Source of the DNA: Streptomyces sp. NBC_00390 | GTDB lineage: Bacteria; Actinomycetota; Actinomycetes; Streptomycetales; Streptomycetaceae | NCBI RefSeq assembly: GCF_036057275.1 | Contig: NZ_CP107945.1 | Location: forward strand, 3,906,001 to 3,970,000 | DNA length: 64,000 nt | Direction: 5' to 3' | In this document: positions 42,027 through 50,206 of the stretch, one piece after another | How the letters are laid out: the number at the start of each line of letters is the position of its first letter | Position numbering within the stretch: the stretch's first letter is position 1 | Notes under the pieces: model-generated | What the model was told of the DNA's origin: nothing | Seen by the model: the letters and a program-made list of their open reading frames with translations, nothing else | Database searches by the model: none | Program-made: the position numbers and the translations under genes

Positions 42027-42063
42027 GGCAGGGGCGCCCCGCACCATGCGGGACGCCCCTGCC
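42027..42063. terminator. Hairpin between convergent genes
   Basis: GGCAGGGGCG (42027-42036) pairs with CGCCCCTGCC (42054-42063). Inside, after a two-base mismatch, CCGCA pairs with TGCGG around a short loop. It lies 21 bases beyond the purA stop and 63 beyond the YrhK-like gene, and can serve both. Confidence 0.75.
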
Positions 42064-42083
42064 GGTGAGCCGTACCAGCGGTA

Positions 42084-43367
42084 CTACAGGAACGAGTTGA
42101 TCTCGATCGTCTCGGTCCGGCCGGGGCCGACGCCGATCGCCGAGATCGGGGCGCCCGACATCTCCTCCAGCGCCTTCACATAGTCCTGCGCGTTCTTCGG
42201 CAGGTCGTCGAAGGTCTTCGCCTTGGTGATGTCCTCGGACCAGCCCGGCAGGTACTCGTAGATCGGCTTCGCGTGGTGGAAGTCGGTCTGGGAGTACGGA
42301 AGTTCCTCGACCCGCTTGCCGTCGATCTCGTAGGCGACGCAGACCGGGATCTGCTCCCAGCCGGTCAGCACGTCCAGCTTGGTGAGGAAGAAGTCGGTCA
42401 GACCGTTGACCCGGGTCGCGTAGCGCGCGATGACCGCGTCGAACCAGCCGCAGCGGCGGTCGCGGCCGGTGGTGACACCGCGCTCGTGACCGATGCGGCG
42501 CAGCGCCTCGCCGTCCTCGTCGAACAGCTCGGTCGGGAACGGGCCCGCGCCGACGCGGGTCGTGTACGCCTTGAGGATGCCGATGACCCGGCTGATCTTC
42601 GTCGGGCCCACACCCGCGCCCGTGCAGGCGCCGCCCGCGGTCGGGTTGGAGGAGGTGACGAAGGGATACGTGCCGTGGTCGACGTCGAGCAGCGTGCCCT
42701 GACCACCCTCGAAGAGGACGACCTTGCCCTCGTCGATGGCGTTGTTCAGGATCAGCGTGGTGTCGGCGACGTACGGCTTGATCTGCTCCGCGTACTGGAG
42801 CATCTCCTCGACGATCTTGTCCGCCTCGATCGCCCGGCGGTTGAAGACCTTGGCGAGGAGCTGGTTCTTCGCCTCCAGCGCCGCCTCGACCTTCTGGGTC
42901 AGGATCGACTCGTCGTACAGGTCCTGGACGCGGATGCCGACGCGGTTGATCTTGTCCGCGTAGGTCGGTCCGATGCCGCGGCCGGTCGTGCCGATCTTGC
43001 GCTTACCAAGGAACCGCTCCGTCACCTTGTCGAGGGTGACGTTGTACGGCGTGATCAAATGGGCGTTTCCGCTGATCAGGAGCTTGGACGTGTCGACACC
43101 GCGGTCGTTCAGCCCGCTCAGCTCGGAGAGCAGAACCGCCGGATCCACCACGACACCGTTGCCGATGACCGGGGTGCACCCCGGCGAGAGGATTCCGGAA
43201 GGGAGGAGATGCAGCGCATACTTCTGGTCACCTACGACAACCGTGTGGCCGGCGTTGTTGCCACCCTGATAGCGCACCACATAATCAACGGACCCACCAA
43301 GGAGATCGGTGGCCTTTCCCTTGCCTTCGTCACCCCACTGAGCACCGAGCAGCACAAGTGCGGGCAC
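42084..43367 (-). CDS. purA: Adenylosuccinate synthetase
   Basis: 427 residues. Joins IMP and aspartate with GTP to adenylosuccinate, first step from IMP to AMP. The N-terminal loop GAQWGDEGKGKATDLL and GGNNAGHTVVV are family signatures, as is TTGRGIGPTYADK. GTG 43367 starts PALVLLGAQWGDEG, the normal family start. It diverges from the diacylglycerol-kinase-like gene across 153 bases that hold a hairpin. Confidence 0.97.
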   Translation of the reverse strand: MPALVLLGAQWGDEGKGKATDLLGGSVDYVVRYQGGNNAGHTVVVGDQKYALHLLPSGILSPGCTPVIGNGVVVDPAVLLSELSGLNDRGVDTSKLLISGNAHLITPYNVTLDKVTERFLGKRKIGTTGRGIGPTYADKINRVGIRVQDLYDESILTQKVEAALEAKNQLLAKVFNRRAIEADKIVEEMLQYAEQIKPYVADTTLILNNAIDEGKVVLFEGGQGTLLDVDHGTYPFVTSSNPTAGGACTGAGVGPTKISRVIGILKAYTTRVGAGPFPTELFDEDGEALRRIGHERGVTTGRDRRCGWFDAVIARYATRVNGLTDFFLTKLDVLTGWEQIPVCVAYEIDGKRVEELPYSQTDFHHAKPIYEYLPGWSEDITKAKTFDDLPKNAQDYVKALEEMSGAPISAIGVGPGRTETIEINSFL

Positions 43368-43458
43368 AGGCGTACACCCCTTCCGGGCGGGGCAAGACCA
43401 AGGTCAGGGGGCCTGAGCCGTGCCTGAGTCTTCGGACCGGTTGCCCCGGAATAGACGA

Positions 43459-43486
43459 AGCCCCTGGCGCAATAGCGCAAGGGGCT
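43459..43486. promoter_or_regulatory. Stem-loop in the purA divergent control region
   Basis: AGCCCCT (43459-43465) pairs with AGGGGCT (43480-43486); after one G/A mismatch GCGC pairs with GCGC around AATA. Either divergent leader could contain it. It could be an attenuator, a protein site or a leftover terminator; no U-tract is clear. Confidence 0.5.
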
Positions 43487-43520
43487 CTTGCACAAAGATG
43501 CTACCCGAGGAAGGACCGAG

Positions 43521-44330
43521 GTGTCGGATCACGACCAGCTGCTGGTGGTCATCGACCCGGTCGCCCGCCGAATTGACGGCGAGTCCGTGCGAATTGCGAA
43601 GGATGTGCTGTGCGGCGGGTCGGAGGCGAAAATTTGCCTCCCCGCGAGCCACGAAGAGTTCGCCCGGGCACTCGCCCGCAGGGGGCCGCGACGGCCCGTC
43701 GTGGTGGGTGACGACCGGGCGCTGCTGCGGGCCGTGACCCTGCTTCACCGGGACCGCCGCCTCGGCGACGACGCGCTGGCACTGGTGCCGGTGGGCGCGT
43801 CCGTGCAGCTCGCGCACTCGCTGGGCGTGCCCGCCGGGCCTGTCGCGGCGGCGAGGGCGGTGCTGGACGGGGCCGTACGGCGGCTGGATCTGCTGGTCGA
43901 CGAGAGCGACGGCGTGGTGCTGGGCGATCTCGCCATCCCCGCGGTGCGGGATCCGGCGCGGGACGACGCCGAGGGGCACGGCGCGTCGGTGTGGACCGCC
44001 TGCCGCTCACTGGTCCGCACCCTGGTCCGGCCCGCCCCGCCCGCGCCCCCTCCCTGCCGGCACCGGCTGCGCGTGGAGGCCGACGGGGTGCTGCTGACCG
44101 ATCTGGACCAGCCGGTGGAGGGCGTGACGGTCCGGACGGACGGCGGCCGGGCCGAGGTGACCGTGCAGCACGACGCCGGGTCCGTACCACTGCGCGCCCG
44201 GGCCCTGACGGTCACGGTCTCCGGCGCGGACTTCCGCTACCGCGCGGACGCCCTGATCACGGGTCCGGTCCGGACCCGGACCTGGACGATGCGGCAGGGG
44301 GCGTGGGGGCTGACGCTGCCGGCGGCGTGA
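43521..44330 (+). CDS. Diacylglycerol-kinase-like protein (DAGK catalytic fold)
   Basis: 269 residues. VVIDPVARRIDGESVRIAKDVL and RRPVVVGDDRALLRAVTLLH recall the nucleotide-binding half of the DAGK/YegS fold, and ALALVPVGASVQLAHSLGVP matches its core. The typical GGDGT is replaced by VGDDRAL, so activity is unsure. The second half is beta-rich, as in lipid kinases. GTG 43521 has AAGGA six bases upstream. It is often found beside purA in Streptomyces, but its substrate is unknown. Confidence 0.75.
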   Translation: MSDHDQLLVVIDPVARRIDGESVRIAKDVLCGGSEAKICLPASHEEFARALARRGPRRPVVVGDDRALLRAVTLLHRDRRLGDDALALVPVGASVQLAHSLGVPAGPVAAARAVLDGAVRRLDLLVDESDGVVLGDLAIPAVRDPARDDAEGHGASVWTACRSLVRTLVRPAPPAPPPCRHRLRVEADGVLLTDLDQPVEGVTVRTDGGRAEVTVQHDAGSVPLRARALTVTVSGADFRYRADALITGPVRTRTWTMRQGAWGLTLPAA

Positions 44331-44392
44331 GGGCGTGGGGCGCCCGGGCCGACGGTGTCAAGGACTGACGTCGTGAGGGCGCGGGGCACCCC

Positions 44393-44429
44393 GGAAGCAT
44401 CGTCCCGCACGGCCTTGGGGCGTGCTTCC
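44393..44429. terminator. Hairpin between convergent genes
   Basis: GGAAGCA (44393-44399) pairs with TGCTTCC (44423-44429), and CGTCCC with GGGGCG inside. It lies 62 bases past the diacylglycerol-kinase-like gene and about 160 bases past the P450 stop. Confidence 0.65.
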
Positions 44430-44589
44430 CGCGGCCGTCGCCGAGCCCGGTCCGGGGTTGCGCTTCCCACGGAACCTGGGCCATCACCGGGCGCCGCCAT
44501 GGGCCGTTGCCCGCCTGCGCGGACCCGCGGCCTGCGCCGCGGTGTGGACCACGGCCCTGTCTTGAGGATCAGGCCGGATCCCGCCGGGC

Positions 44590-45795
44590 TCAGACCTCGA
44601 CGAGCAGCTCCTTCAGACCGCGGATCACGAAGTTCGCACTGCGCTCGGGCTCCACCGCGAGGCGCAGCGCCGGGGCCTGGTCCAGCAGCGCCGCCAGGGA
44701 CGTTGCGAGTTCGATGCGGGCGAGGGGAGCGCCGATGCAGTAGTGGATGCCCGCGCTGAAGGAGATGTGCGGGTTGTCCTCGCGGGACAGGTCGAGGGTG
44801 TCGGGATGGGCGAAGACGTCCGCGTCACGATTGGCCGAACCGAAGAGGAGGGCGACCTCGGAGCCGCGCGGGATCGTGGTGCCGTCGATCTCCACGTCGT
44901 CGAGGACCCAGCGCTCGAAGAGCTGGAGCGGGGTGTCGTAGCGCATCAGCTCCTCCACAGCTGTGGACAACAGCGAGCGGTCGGCGCGCAGGGCCGCGAG
45001 CTGGTCTGGGTGGCGGAAGAGCGCCCACCAGCCGTTGACCGTGGTGTTCACCGTCGCCTCGTGGCCCGCGTTCAGGAGGAGGACACAGGTCGAGATCATC
45101 TCCTGCTCGCTGAGCCGGTCGCCCGCGTCATACGCGGCGATCAGACCCGAGATCAGGTCCTCACCCGGATCCTTGCGGCGGGCCGCTATCAACTCCCGCA
45201 GGTAGGAGGAGAATTCGACGGACGCCCGGACGGCCGCGGACGCCGTCTCCTGCGAGGGGTTCAGCTCGTACATTCCGCAGATGTCCGCCGACCAGGGCCG
45301 CAGCTGCCCGCGGTCGGACTCCGGGATGCCGAGCATCTCCGCGATGACGGCGACCGGCAGCGGCTCGGCGACCGCGGTCAGCAGGTCGCCGCCGCCCTCC
45401 GCGACCAGCGCGCTCACCAGCTCGGAGGCGAGCGAGTGGACATAAGGGCGCAGCCGCTCGACGGTGCGCGGCGTGAACGCCTTCGAGACCAGGCGCCGGA
45501 TACGGGTGTGGTCCGGCGGCTCCAGGTCCAGCATCCCGTGGTCGTTGAGCGTGTGGAACGGCTCGTGCGCCGCGGGCGGCGGCGTACGCCCGAACTCCTC
45601 GTGCGTGAAGCGGTGCAGATACGTGCGGCCGAGCCGCCGGTCCCGCAGCAGCGCGGAGACGTCCGCGTGGCGCGGAACCAGCCACTGCCGCGTCGGTTCG
45701 AACCAGTGCACCCGGCCGCGGGCGCGCAGCTCGGCGTAGGCGGGGTAGGGGTCGGCGACGAAGGAGGGCGACCAGGGATCGAACGTCTCTGCCAT
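44590..45795 (-). CDS. Cytochrome P450 (CYP107-like)
   Basis: 401 residues, soluble bacterial P450. The heme loop is FSAGIHYCIGAPLA with the cysteine ligand near residue 348, the I helix LLNAGHEATVNTT, and the ExxR of EELMR. It oxidises a small molecule with electrons from a ferredoxin, which is not encoded nearby. From memory the position corresponds to CYP107T1 of S. coelicolor; I did not verify this. It stands alone between a convergent hairpin and the two-component system. Confidence 0.93.
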   Translation of the reverse strand: MAETFDPWSPSFVADPYPAYAELRARGRVHWFEPTRQWLVPRHADVSALLRDRRLGRTYLHRFTHEEFGRTPPPAAHEPFHTLNDHGMLDLEPPDHTRIRRLVSKAFTPRTVERLRPYVHSLASELVSALVAEGGGDLLTAVAEPLPVAVIAEMLGIPESDRGQLRPWSADICGMYELNPSQETASAAVRASVEFSSYLRELIAARRKDPGEDLISGLIAAYDAGDRLSEQEMISTCVLLLNAGHEATVNTTVNGWWALFRHPDQLAALRADRSLLSTAVEELMRYDTPLQLFERWVLDDVEIDGTTIPRGSEVALLFGSANRDADVFAHPDTLDLSREDNPHISFSAGIHYCIGAPLARIELATSLAALLDQAPALRLAVEPERSANFVIRGLKELLVEV

Positions 45796-45828
45796 GCCCC
45801 GACGCTAGCGCGTCGGGGCCGCCGCACG

Positions 45829-46488
45829 TCAGCCCGGCGTGACCAGCCTCGCCTCGTACGCGAACACAGCCGCCTGCGTCCTGTCCCGCAGGCCCAGTTT
45901 CACCAGGACCCGGCTCACATGCGTCTTGATCGTCGACTCGGCGACCACCAGATGCGAGGCGATCTCCGCGTTCGACAGACCCTGGGCGATCAGGACCAGG
46001 ACCTCCGTCTCACGCTCGGTCAGATCGCCGACCTGGGTCAGGGCCGCCGGGCGCGGGGTCTCGGAGAGCTTCGAGAACTCGGTGATCAGCCGGCGCGTGA
46101 CCGTCGGGGCGAGCAGTGCCTCGCCCGCCGCCACCACCCGCACCCCGTCCGCGAGCTGCCGGGCGGATGCGTCCTTCAGCAGGAAGCCGGACGCCCCGGC
46201 GCGCAGCGCCTGGTACACGTACTCGTCGAGGTCGAAGGTGGTGAGCACCAGCACCTTCGATTCGCCGGGCGCGGCGATGATCTCCCGGGTGGCCTCGATG
46301 CCGTTCAGCTCCGGCATCCGGATGTCCATCAGCACCACGTCCGGCGCGAGCTCCGCGGCCTTGGTGACCGCCTCGCGTCCGTTCACCGCCTCGCCGATGA
46401 CCTCGATGTCGGGCATCGCGTTCAGCAGGACGGAGAAGCCCTCGCGGACCATCATCTGGTCGTCGACGATAAGGACACGGATGGTCAT
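45829..46488 (-). CDS. NarL/LuxR-type response regulator
   Basis: 219 residues. Receiver domain with VLIVDDQMMVREGF, phospho-acceptor Asp in VVLMDIRMPELNG, and VLTTFDLDEYVYQALRAGASG. LuxR helix-turn-helix at LTERETEVLVLIAQGLSNAEIA with STIKTHVSRVLVKLGL. Its ATG overlaps the kinase stop by four bases (ATGA), so it is translationally coupled to the kinase that phosphorylates it. Target genes unknown. Confidence 0.96.
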   Translation of the reverse strand: MTIRVLIVDDQMMVREGFSVLLNAMPDIEVIGEAVNGREAVTKAAELAPDVVLMDIRMPELNGIEATREIIAAPGESKVLVLTTFDLDEYVYQALRAGASGFLLKDASARQLADGVRVVAAGEALLAPTVTRRLITEFSKLSETPRPAALTQVGDLTERETEVLVLIAQGLSNAEIASHLVVAESTIKTHVSRVLVKLGLRDRTQAAVFAYEARLVTPG

Positions 46489-47783
46489 GACGCCTCCTCG
46501 GCGACGGCCTGGGCGACGGGGATGAAGGCGGTGACCTCGTAACCGCCCTCCTCGGTGGGCTCGGCGGTCATCTCGCCGCTCAGCATGGACACCCGCTCCC
46601 GCATGCCCGTGATGCCGTGGCCGGCCCCCGGGGAGGGCTTGACCAGGCCCTGCGGCTCGGTGTTCACGATCCGCAGGCCCAGACCGCCGAGCACGTACGA
46701 GATCTCGACCTTCGCCGTCGCGCCGGGTGCGTGCCGCAGCGCGTTGCTCAGCGCCTCCTGGATGATCCGGTACGCCGACAGCTCGACGCCCTGCGGCAGC
46801 GGGCGCACCGCGCCCGTGATCGTCTTCTCCGTCTCCAGGCCCGCCTCCCGGACGTTGCCCAGCAGGTTGTCGAGATCGGCGAGCACCGGCTGCGGGGCGT
46901 CCGGCGCCTCGTAGTCCTCCGCCCGTACGACACCGAGGATGCGGCGCAGCTCGGTCAGCGCGGCCACCGCGTTCTCGCGGATCGTGGCGAACGCCTTCTC
47001 CAGTTCCTCCGGGGGGTTCTCCACCCGGTACGGGGCGGCTTCGGCCTGGATCGCGACGACCGACATGTGGTGCGCGACCACGTCGTGCAGCTCACGAGCG
47101 ATGGTGGTGCGCTCCTCCAGCAGCGTGCGGCGGTCGCGCTCGACGGCTGTGACGGTCTTCTCGGCCGCGACCTCCTGCCGCGCCTCGCGGCGGGTGAGGA
47201 ACATGCTCACGATCAGCAGGACGAAGGCGGAGGTGAAGAGCATCCCCGGGGCGTTGGTGCCGTATCCGCGGGAGAGCGCCGTATCGGCGAACACCGAGTA
47301 CGCGGCGGTGATCGCCCACATCCAGGCCGCCGTGCGCGGCCGGGTCCGCAGCGCGACCACGGTCATCACGGTGAGGTGCCCCAGGAAGCCGGCGGGCGAC
47401 CAGGGCCAGTCGCCCCAGTTTCCCAGCACCGACACGAACGGCGTGCTCACCATCGACACCCACCAGGCTCCGACGGGCCTGACCAGCGTCATGACGACGG
47501 CCGCCGCCGGGGCGAGGCCTACGACCAGAAAGTCCAGCCCGGGGCTTGTGGATGCGGAGGCGAGCAGCAGCGTGATGAAGGCCAGGAACAGGACCACGGC
47601 GTGCGGGAGCCACACCGCGGCCCGGCGTATCCGTTTGCCGGGCAGCCGGCGGACCAGCGGCCCGTCAGGCCGCAGGGGCGGCAGCGGCCGGTAGGCGAAG
47701 GCGTTGTGGAAGAGGTCCTGGCGGAGGCCGCTGAGCGCTCCCTGGGCCAGGCGGTACTCAGGGCTGCGGGTCTTCTCGGTCAC
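46485..47783 (-). CDS. HisKA_3 sensor histidine kinase
   Basis: 432 residues. About five or six membrane helices in residues 55-205, then HisKA_3 with phospho-acceptor His in TIARELHDVVAHHMSVV and a HATPase domain ending GHGITGMRERVSMLSG. The sensor is the membrane block itself, as in DesK-like kinases. GTG 47783 has no ribosome site; TTACCT lies about ten bases upstream, so leaderless translation is possible. Cognate regulator is the overlapping gene downstream. Confidence 0.94.
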   Translation of the reverse strand: MTEKTRSPEYRLAQGALSGLRQDLFHNAFAYRPLPPLRPDGPLVRRLPGKRIRRAAVWLPHAVVLFLAFITLLLASASTSPGLDFLVVGLAPAAAVVMTLVRPVGAWWVSMVSTPFVSVLGNWGDWPWSPAGFLGHLTVMTVVALRTRPRTAAWMWAITAAYSVFADTALSRGYGTNAPGMLFTSAFVLLIVSMFLTRREARQEVAAEKTVTAVERDRRTLLEERTTIARELHDVVAHHMSVVAIQAEAAPYRVENPPEELEKAFATIRENAVAALTELRRILGVVRAEDYEAPDAPQPVLADLDNLLGNVREAGLETEKTITGAVRPLPQGVELSAYRIIQEALSNALRHAPGATAKVEISYVLGGLGLRIVNTEPQGLVKPSPGAGHGITGMRERVSMLSGEMTAEPTEEGGYEVTAFIPVAQAVAEEAS

Positions 47784-47934
47784 GTAGAGAAAGGTAAGCG
47801 GCGACCGCGGGTCCGGTCGTCATCAGCGATACGGATCCTGCGGCATCCGTCCTGAGTACTACCGCGCGTACCTGCAGGTCGTGCGGGGAGTGCCGGGGTG
47901 TCTCACGCCCGGTCACTCCCCCGCGGACCCGGCC

Positions 47935-48756
47935 TCAGGCGCGGAAGGCGCCCGCATGCGCCCGGGCCCACTCGGCGAAGGTCCGCGCCGGCCGTCCGGT
48001 GACCTTCTCGACGGTGGCGGCGACGGTACGGCCGACGAGCGGAGTGTTGCCGTACGCCTCCAGCAGGAAGCCGATCACGTCCTCCTGCATGCCCGCCGCC
48101 CGCCACTTCCCGACCGCCTGCTCCTCGCTGAGCTCGACGAGCCGGATCTCACCGCCCCGGGCGGCCGCGAGCGCCTCGGTCTTGTCCTTCAGCGTCAGCA
48201 CCTGCGGACCGGTGATCACGTACTCCTGGCCCGCGTGCCCGTCCTCGGTGAGGGCCACCGCCGCGACCGCGCCGATGTCCGCCTCGTGGACCATGGCGCT
48301 GAGCCGGTCGACGAACGGTTCGCGCACCTCGCCCGTGTCGCGGATGTCCTCGGCCCACTCAAGGGCGTTGGCCATGAACTCGACGGGCATGAGGACGGTC
48401 CAGGCCACAGCGCTCGCCCGGACCGCGTCCTCCAGCAGGCTCGGGCCGCCGCCGTGCAGCACGGTGATCCGGCGTACGCCGGCCTCACGGGCCAGCTCCA
48501 GGATGCGCGGGCCGGTCTCCAGCGGGGCGAAGTACGGCCCGCCGAAGGTGATCAGATGCAGCCCGGTGACGCCCTCGAGCGCGGCGGCGAGCGTCCCGGG
48601 TTCGGTGAGGTCGCCCTGGACGACCTCGACCCCGGCGGGGAAGTCCGCCTTCGCGGGGTCACGGGTCAGGGCACGGACAGCGTGTCCACGGCGGAGCAGC
48701 TCCGCGACTACCTGGCGGCCAACGGTTCCGGTTGCTCCGGTCACGAGATTCGTCAT
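47935..48756 (-). CDS. NmrA-like NAD(P)-binding Rossmann protein
   Basis: 273 residues. GATGTVGRQVVAELLRRGH is the dinucleotide loop; VQGDLTEPGTLAAALEGV and the later ITVLHGGG, MVHEADIGAVAAVALTEDG fit atypical SDR proteins such as NmrA or quinone reductase-type QorB. Catalysis is uncertain since no YxxxK is visible. No ribosome site precedes ATG 48756, but TACCTT lies six bases upstream, suggesting leaderless mRNA. A strong inverted repeat sits at its promoter. Confidence 0.88.
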   Translation of the reverse strand: MTNLVTGATGTVGRQVVAELLRRGHAVRALTRDPAKADFPAGVEVVQGDLTEPGTLAAALEGVTGLHLITFGGPYFAPLETGPRILELAREAGVRRITVLHGGGPSLLEDAVRASAVAWTVLMPVEFMANALEWAEDIRDTGEVREPFVDRLSAMVHEADIGAVAAVALTEDGHAGQEYVITGPQVLTLKDKTEALAAARGGEIRLVELSEEQAVGKWRAAGMQEDVIGFLLEAYGNTPLVGRTVAATVEKVTGRPARTFAEWARAHAGAFRA

Positions 48757-48771
48757 GGGAAGAAGGTAGAA

Positions 48772-48802
48772 GGGCTTGCGGTCAGCTTCTGTCCGCAAGC
48801 CC
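48772..48802. promoter_or_regulatory. Perfect 10-bp inverted repeat upstream of the NmrA-like gene
   Basis: GGGCTTGCGG (48772-48781) and CCGCAAGCCC (48793-48802) are exact reverse complements with an 11-base spacer. It lies between the hydrolase stop (48819) and the NmrA-like start (48756), overlapping the place where the -35 of that gene should be. It may be a terminator for the hydrolase or an operator for a dimeric repressor. Confidence 0.65.
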
Positions 48803-48818
48803 CAGCTTTTTCCCTTGC

Positions 48819-49688
48819 TCACCAGGCGAGTTGGGCGATCTCCTCCGCCACGACGGCACACGCGTCGGCCGCCGGGTCGATCAGCGGGAAGTGCCCGACC
48901 TCTTCGAGAAGGGTCAGCCCGACTGTCTCGCCGGCCTTCGCCGCCGCGTCGACGAACGCCTCGGCCACGGCCGCCGGCACCACGATGTCCTCCCGGCCCT
49001 GGACGATGACCGTCGCGATTCCGGTGGGCAGCAGGGCGGCCGGGTCGGCGTACGCGCTGCGCGCCTCGAACTCGTCCTCGCCGCCGAGGAGTTGGGATAC
49101 GGCGCCGCCGCACACATCGAGCTCGACGGCCCGCGCGAAGTCGGCGATCGGCGCCAGCGCGACCACGCCGCGCAGGGCGGGCGGCGCGGGCAGCCGCCAC
49201 CGGGAGCCCGCCGGCAGCACATGACGGGCGGCGGCCCACAGCGCGAGGTGCCCGCCGGCCGAGTGCCCGGTGACGACGATCCGCCGCGGATCGGCCTGCG
49301 GCAGCGCCTCGCGCGCCAGGTCCGGCAGCGCGTCCATGGCCGCGGCGACGTCGTCGAACGTGTCGGGCCACCGCCCGGCGACCGGACCGGCCCCGCCCTG
49401 CTGCGGGATCTCCCGCCCGCGCCGGTACTCGACACTGGCGACGGCGAGCCCGCGACGGGCCAGGTAGTCCGCGAAGGGAGTGACATGCTGCCGGTCGTAC
49501 GGCGCCCGCCACGCCCCGCCGTGCAACACGACGACCAGCGGGACACCGTCCTCCCCGCCCCGGGGCGCGTAGAAGTCGACGACGTGATCCGGGTGCTCCC
49601 CGTACGCGACGGACACGTCCGGCGCGACGGCGGGATGCGAGAAGGCCGACTCTTCCTCGGCGGCGTCACGGGCGACGGGGTCCGGCAT
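48819..49688 (-). CDS. Alpha/beta hydrolase, probable kynurenine formamidase
   Basis: 289 residues. HGGAW (in VVLHGGAWRAPYD) is the oxyanion motif of arylformamidases; the nucleophile is in GHSAGGHLA, the acid in GREDIVVP and the histidine in EEVGHFPL. Tryptophan dioxygenase makes N-formylkynurenine, and kynureninase two steps on is next door, so cleaving the formyl group is the missing step. ATG 49688 with GGAG six bases upstream was preferred over TTG 49700. Substrate is inferred from context. Confidence 0.82.
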   Translation of the reverse strand: MPDPVARDAAEEESAFSHPAVAPDVSVAYGEHPDHVVDFYAPRGGEDGVPLVVVLHGGAWRAPYDRQHVTPFADYLARRGLAVASVEYRRGREIPQQGGAGPVAGRWPDTFDDVAAAMDALPDLAREALPQADPRRIVVTGHSAGGHLALWAAARHVLPAGSRWRLPAPPALRGVVALAPIADFARAVELDVCGGAVSQLLGGEDEFEARSAYADPAALLPTGIATVIVQGREDIVVPAAVAEAFVDAAAKAGETVGLTLLEEVGHFPLIDPAADACAVVAEEIAQLAW

Positions 49689-49786
49689 GGGCTGCTCCAA
49701 CTTCCCGCGGTGTGGATGTACGACGTGATCAGCGGGAAGCTACCAGCGCCCGGCACCGGGGGCGTACTGCCCACCGGCGCGTGAGC

Positions 49787-49900
49787 GCACCGCCGTACGG
49801 CGGGTGGACCCGCTGACTGCCGCAAGCACATGCGTCGCGCGCAGGCGGCGAGCTGCCCGTCCCATGGGCGACACGCCTCGGCCAAGACCTCCGGCAGGAC
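49787..49900. repeat. Duplicated copy of the kynureninase 3' end and flank
   Basis: These 114 bases resemble 50093-50206 with constant offset 306 and no gaps, e.g. GCACCGCCGTACGGCGGGTG and CCCATGGGCG in both. The other copy contains the last ten codons of kynureninase. This copy has drifted by substitutions, including loss of the stop context. CCGCCGTACGGCGG inside is a perfect palindrome. The remaining gap 49689-50176 shows no gene. Confidence 0.75.
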
Positions 49901-50092
49901 GGGCCAACGCGGAACCACGCCGGCCGGCGGCACACTGCCGCTCGGCCGGTGACAGCCTCACGCAAGACCGGTGGCCGACCCCGGCGACCCGCCCCCTGCG
50001 GCCCGGCGCCCCGGCACCCGTCACTGGGCACAGGCGGCGACTCCCCGCTGTCGACGGGGCATGGACATGCACCTCTGGCGCACCGCGCCGAC

Positions 50093-50206
50093 GCACCGCC
50101 GTACGGCGGGTGGACCCGCTGTGCCGCGAGCACATGCATGCCGCGCGCAGGCAGCGGGCCACCCGTCCCATGGGCGCTACGCCTCGGCCAGGACCTCCGA
50201 CAGGAC
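50093..50206. repeat. Second copy of the 114-bp direct repeat
   Basis: Matches 49787-49900 at an offset of 306. Bases 50177-50206 are the end of the kynureninase gene; the rest is its 3' flank. Confidence 0.75.

Noticed and set aside
9167..45795. Biosynthetic cluster suggested by PPTase, P450 and methyltransferase genes
   Set aside because: They are tens of kilobases apart among housekeeping genes and no synthase is present.
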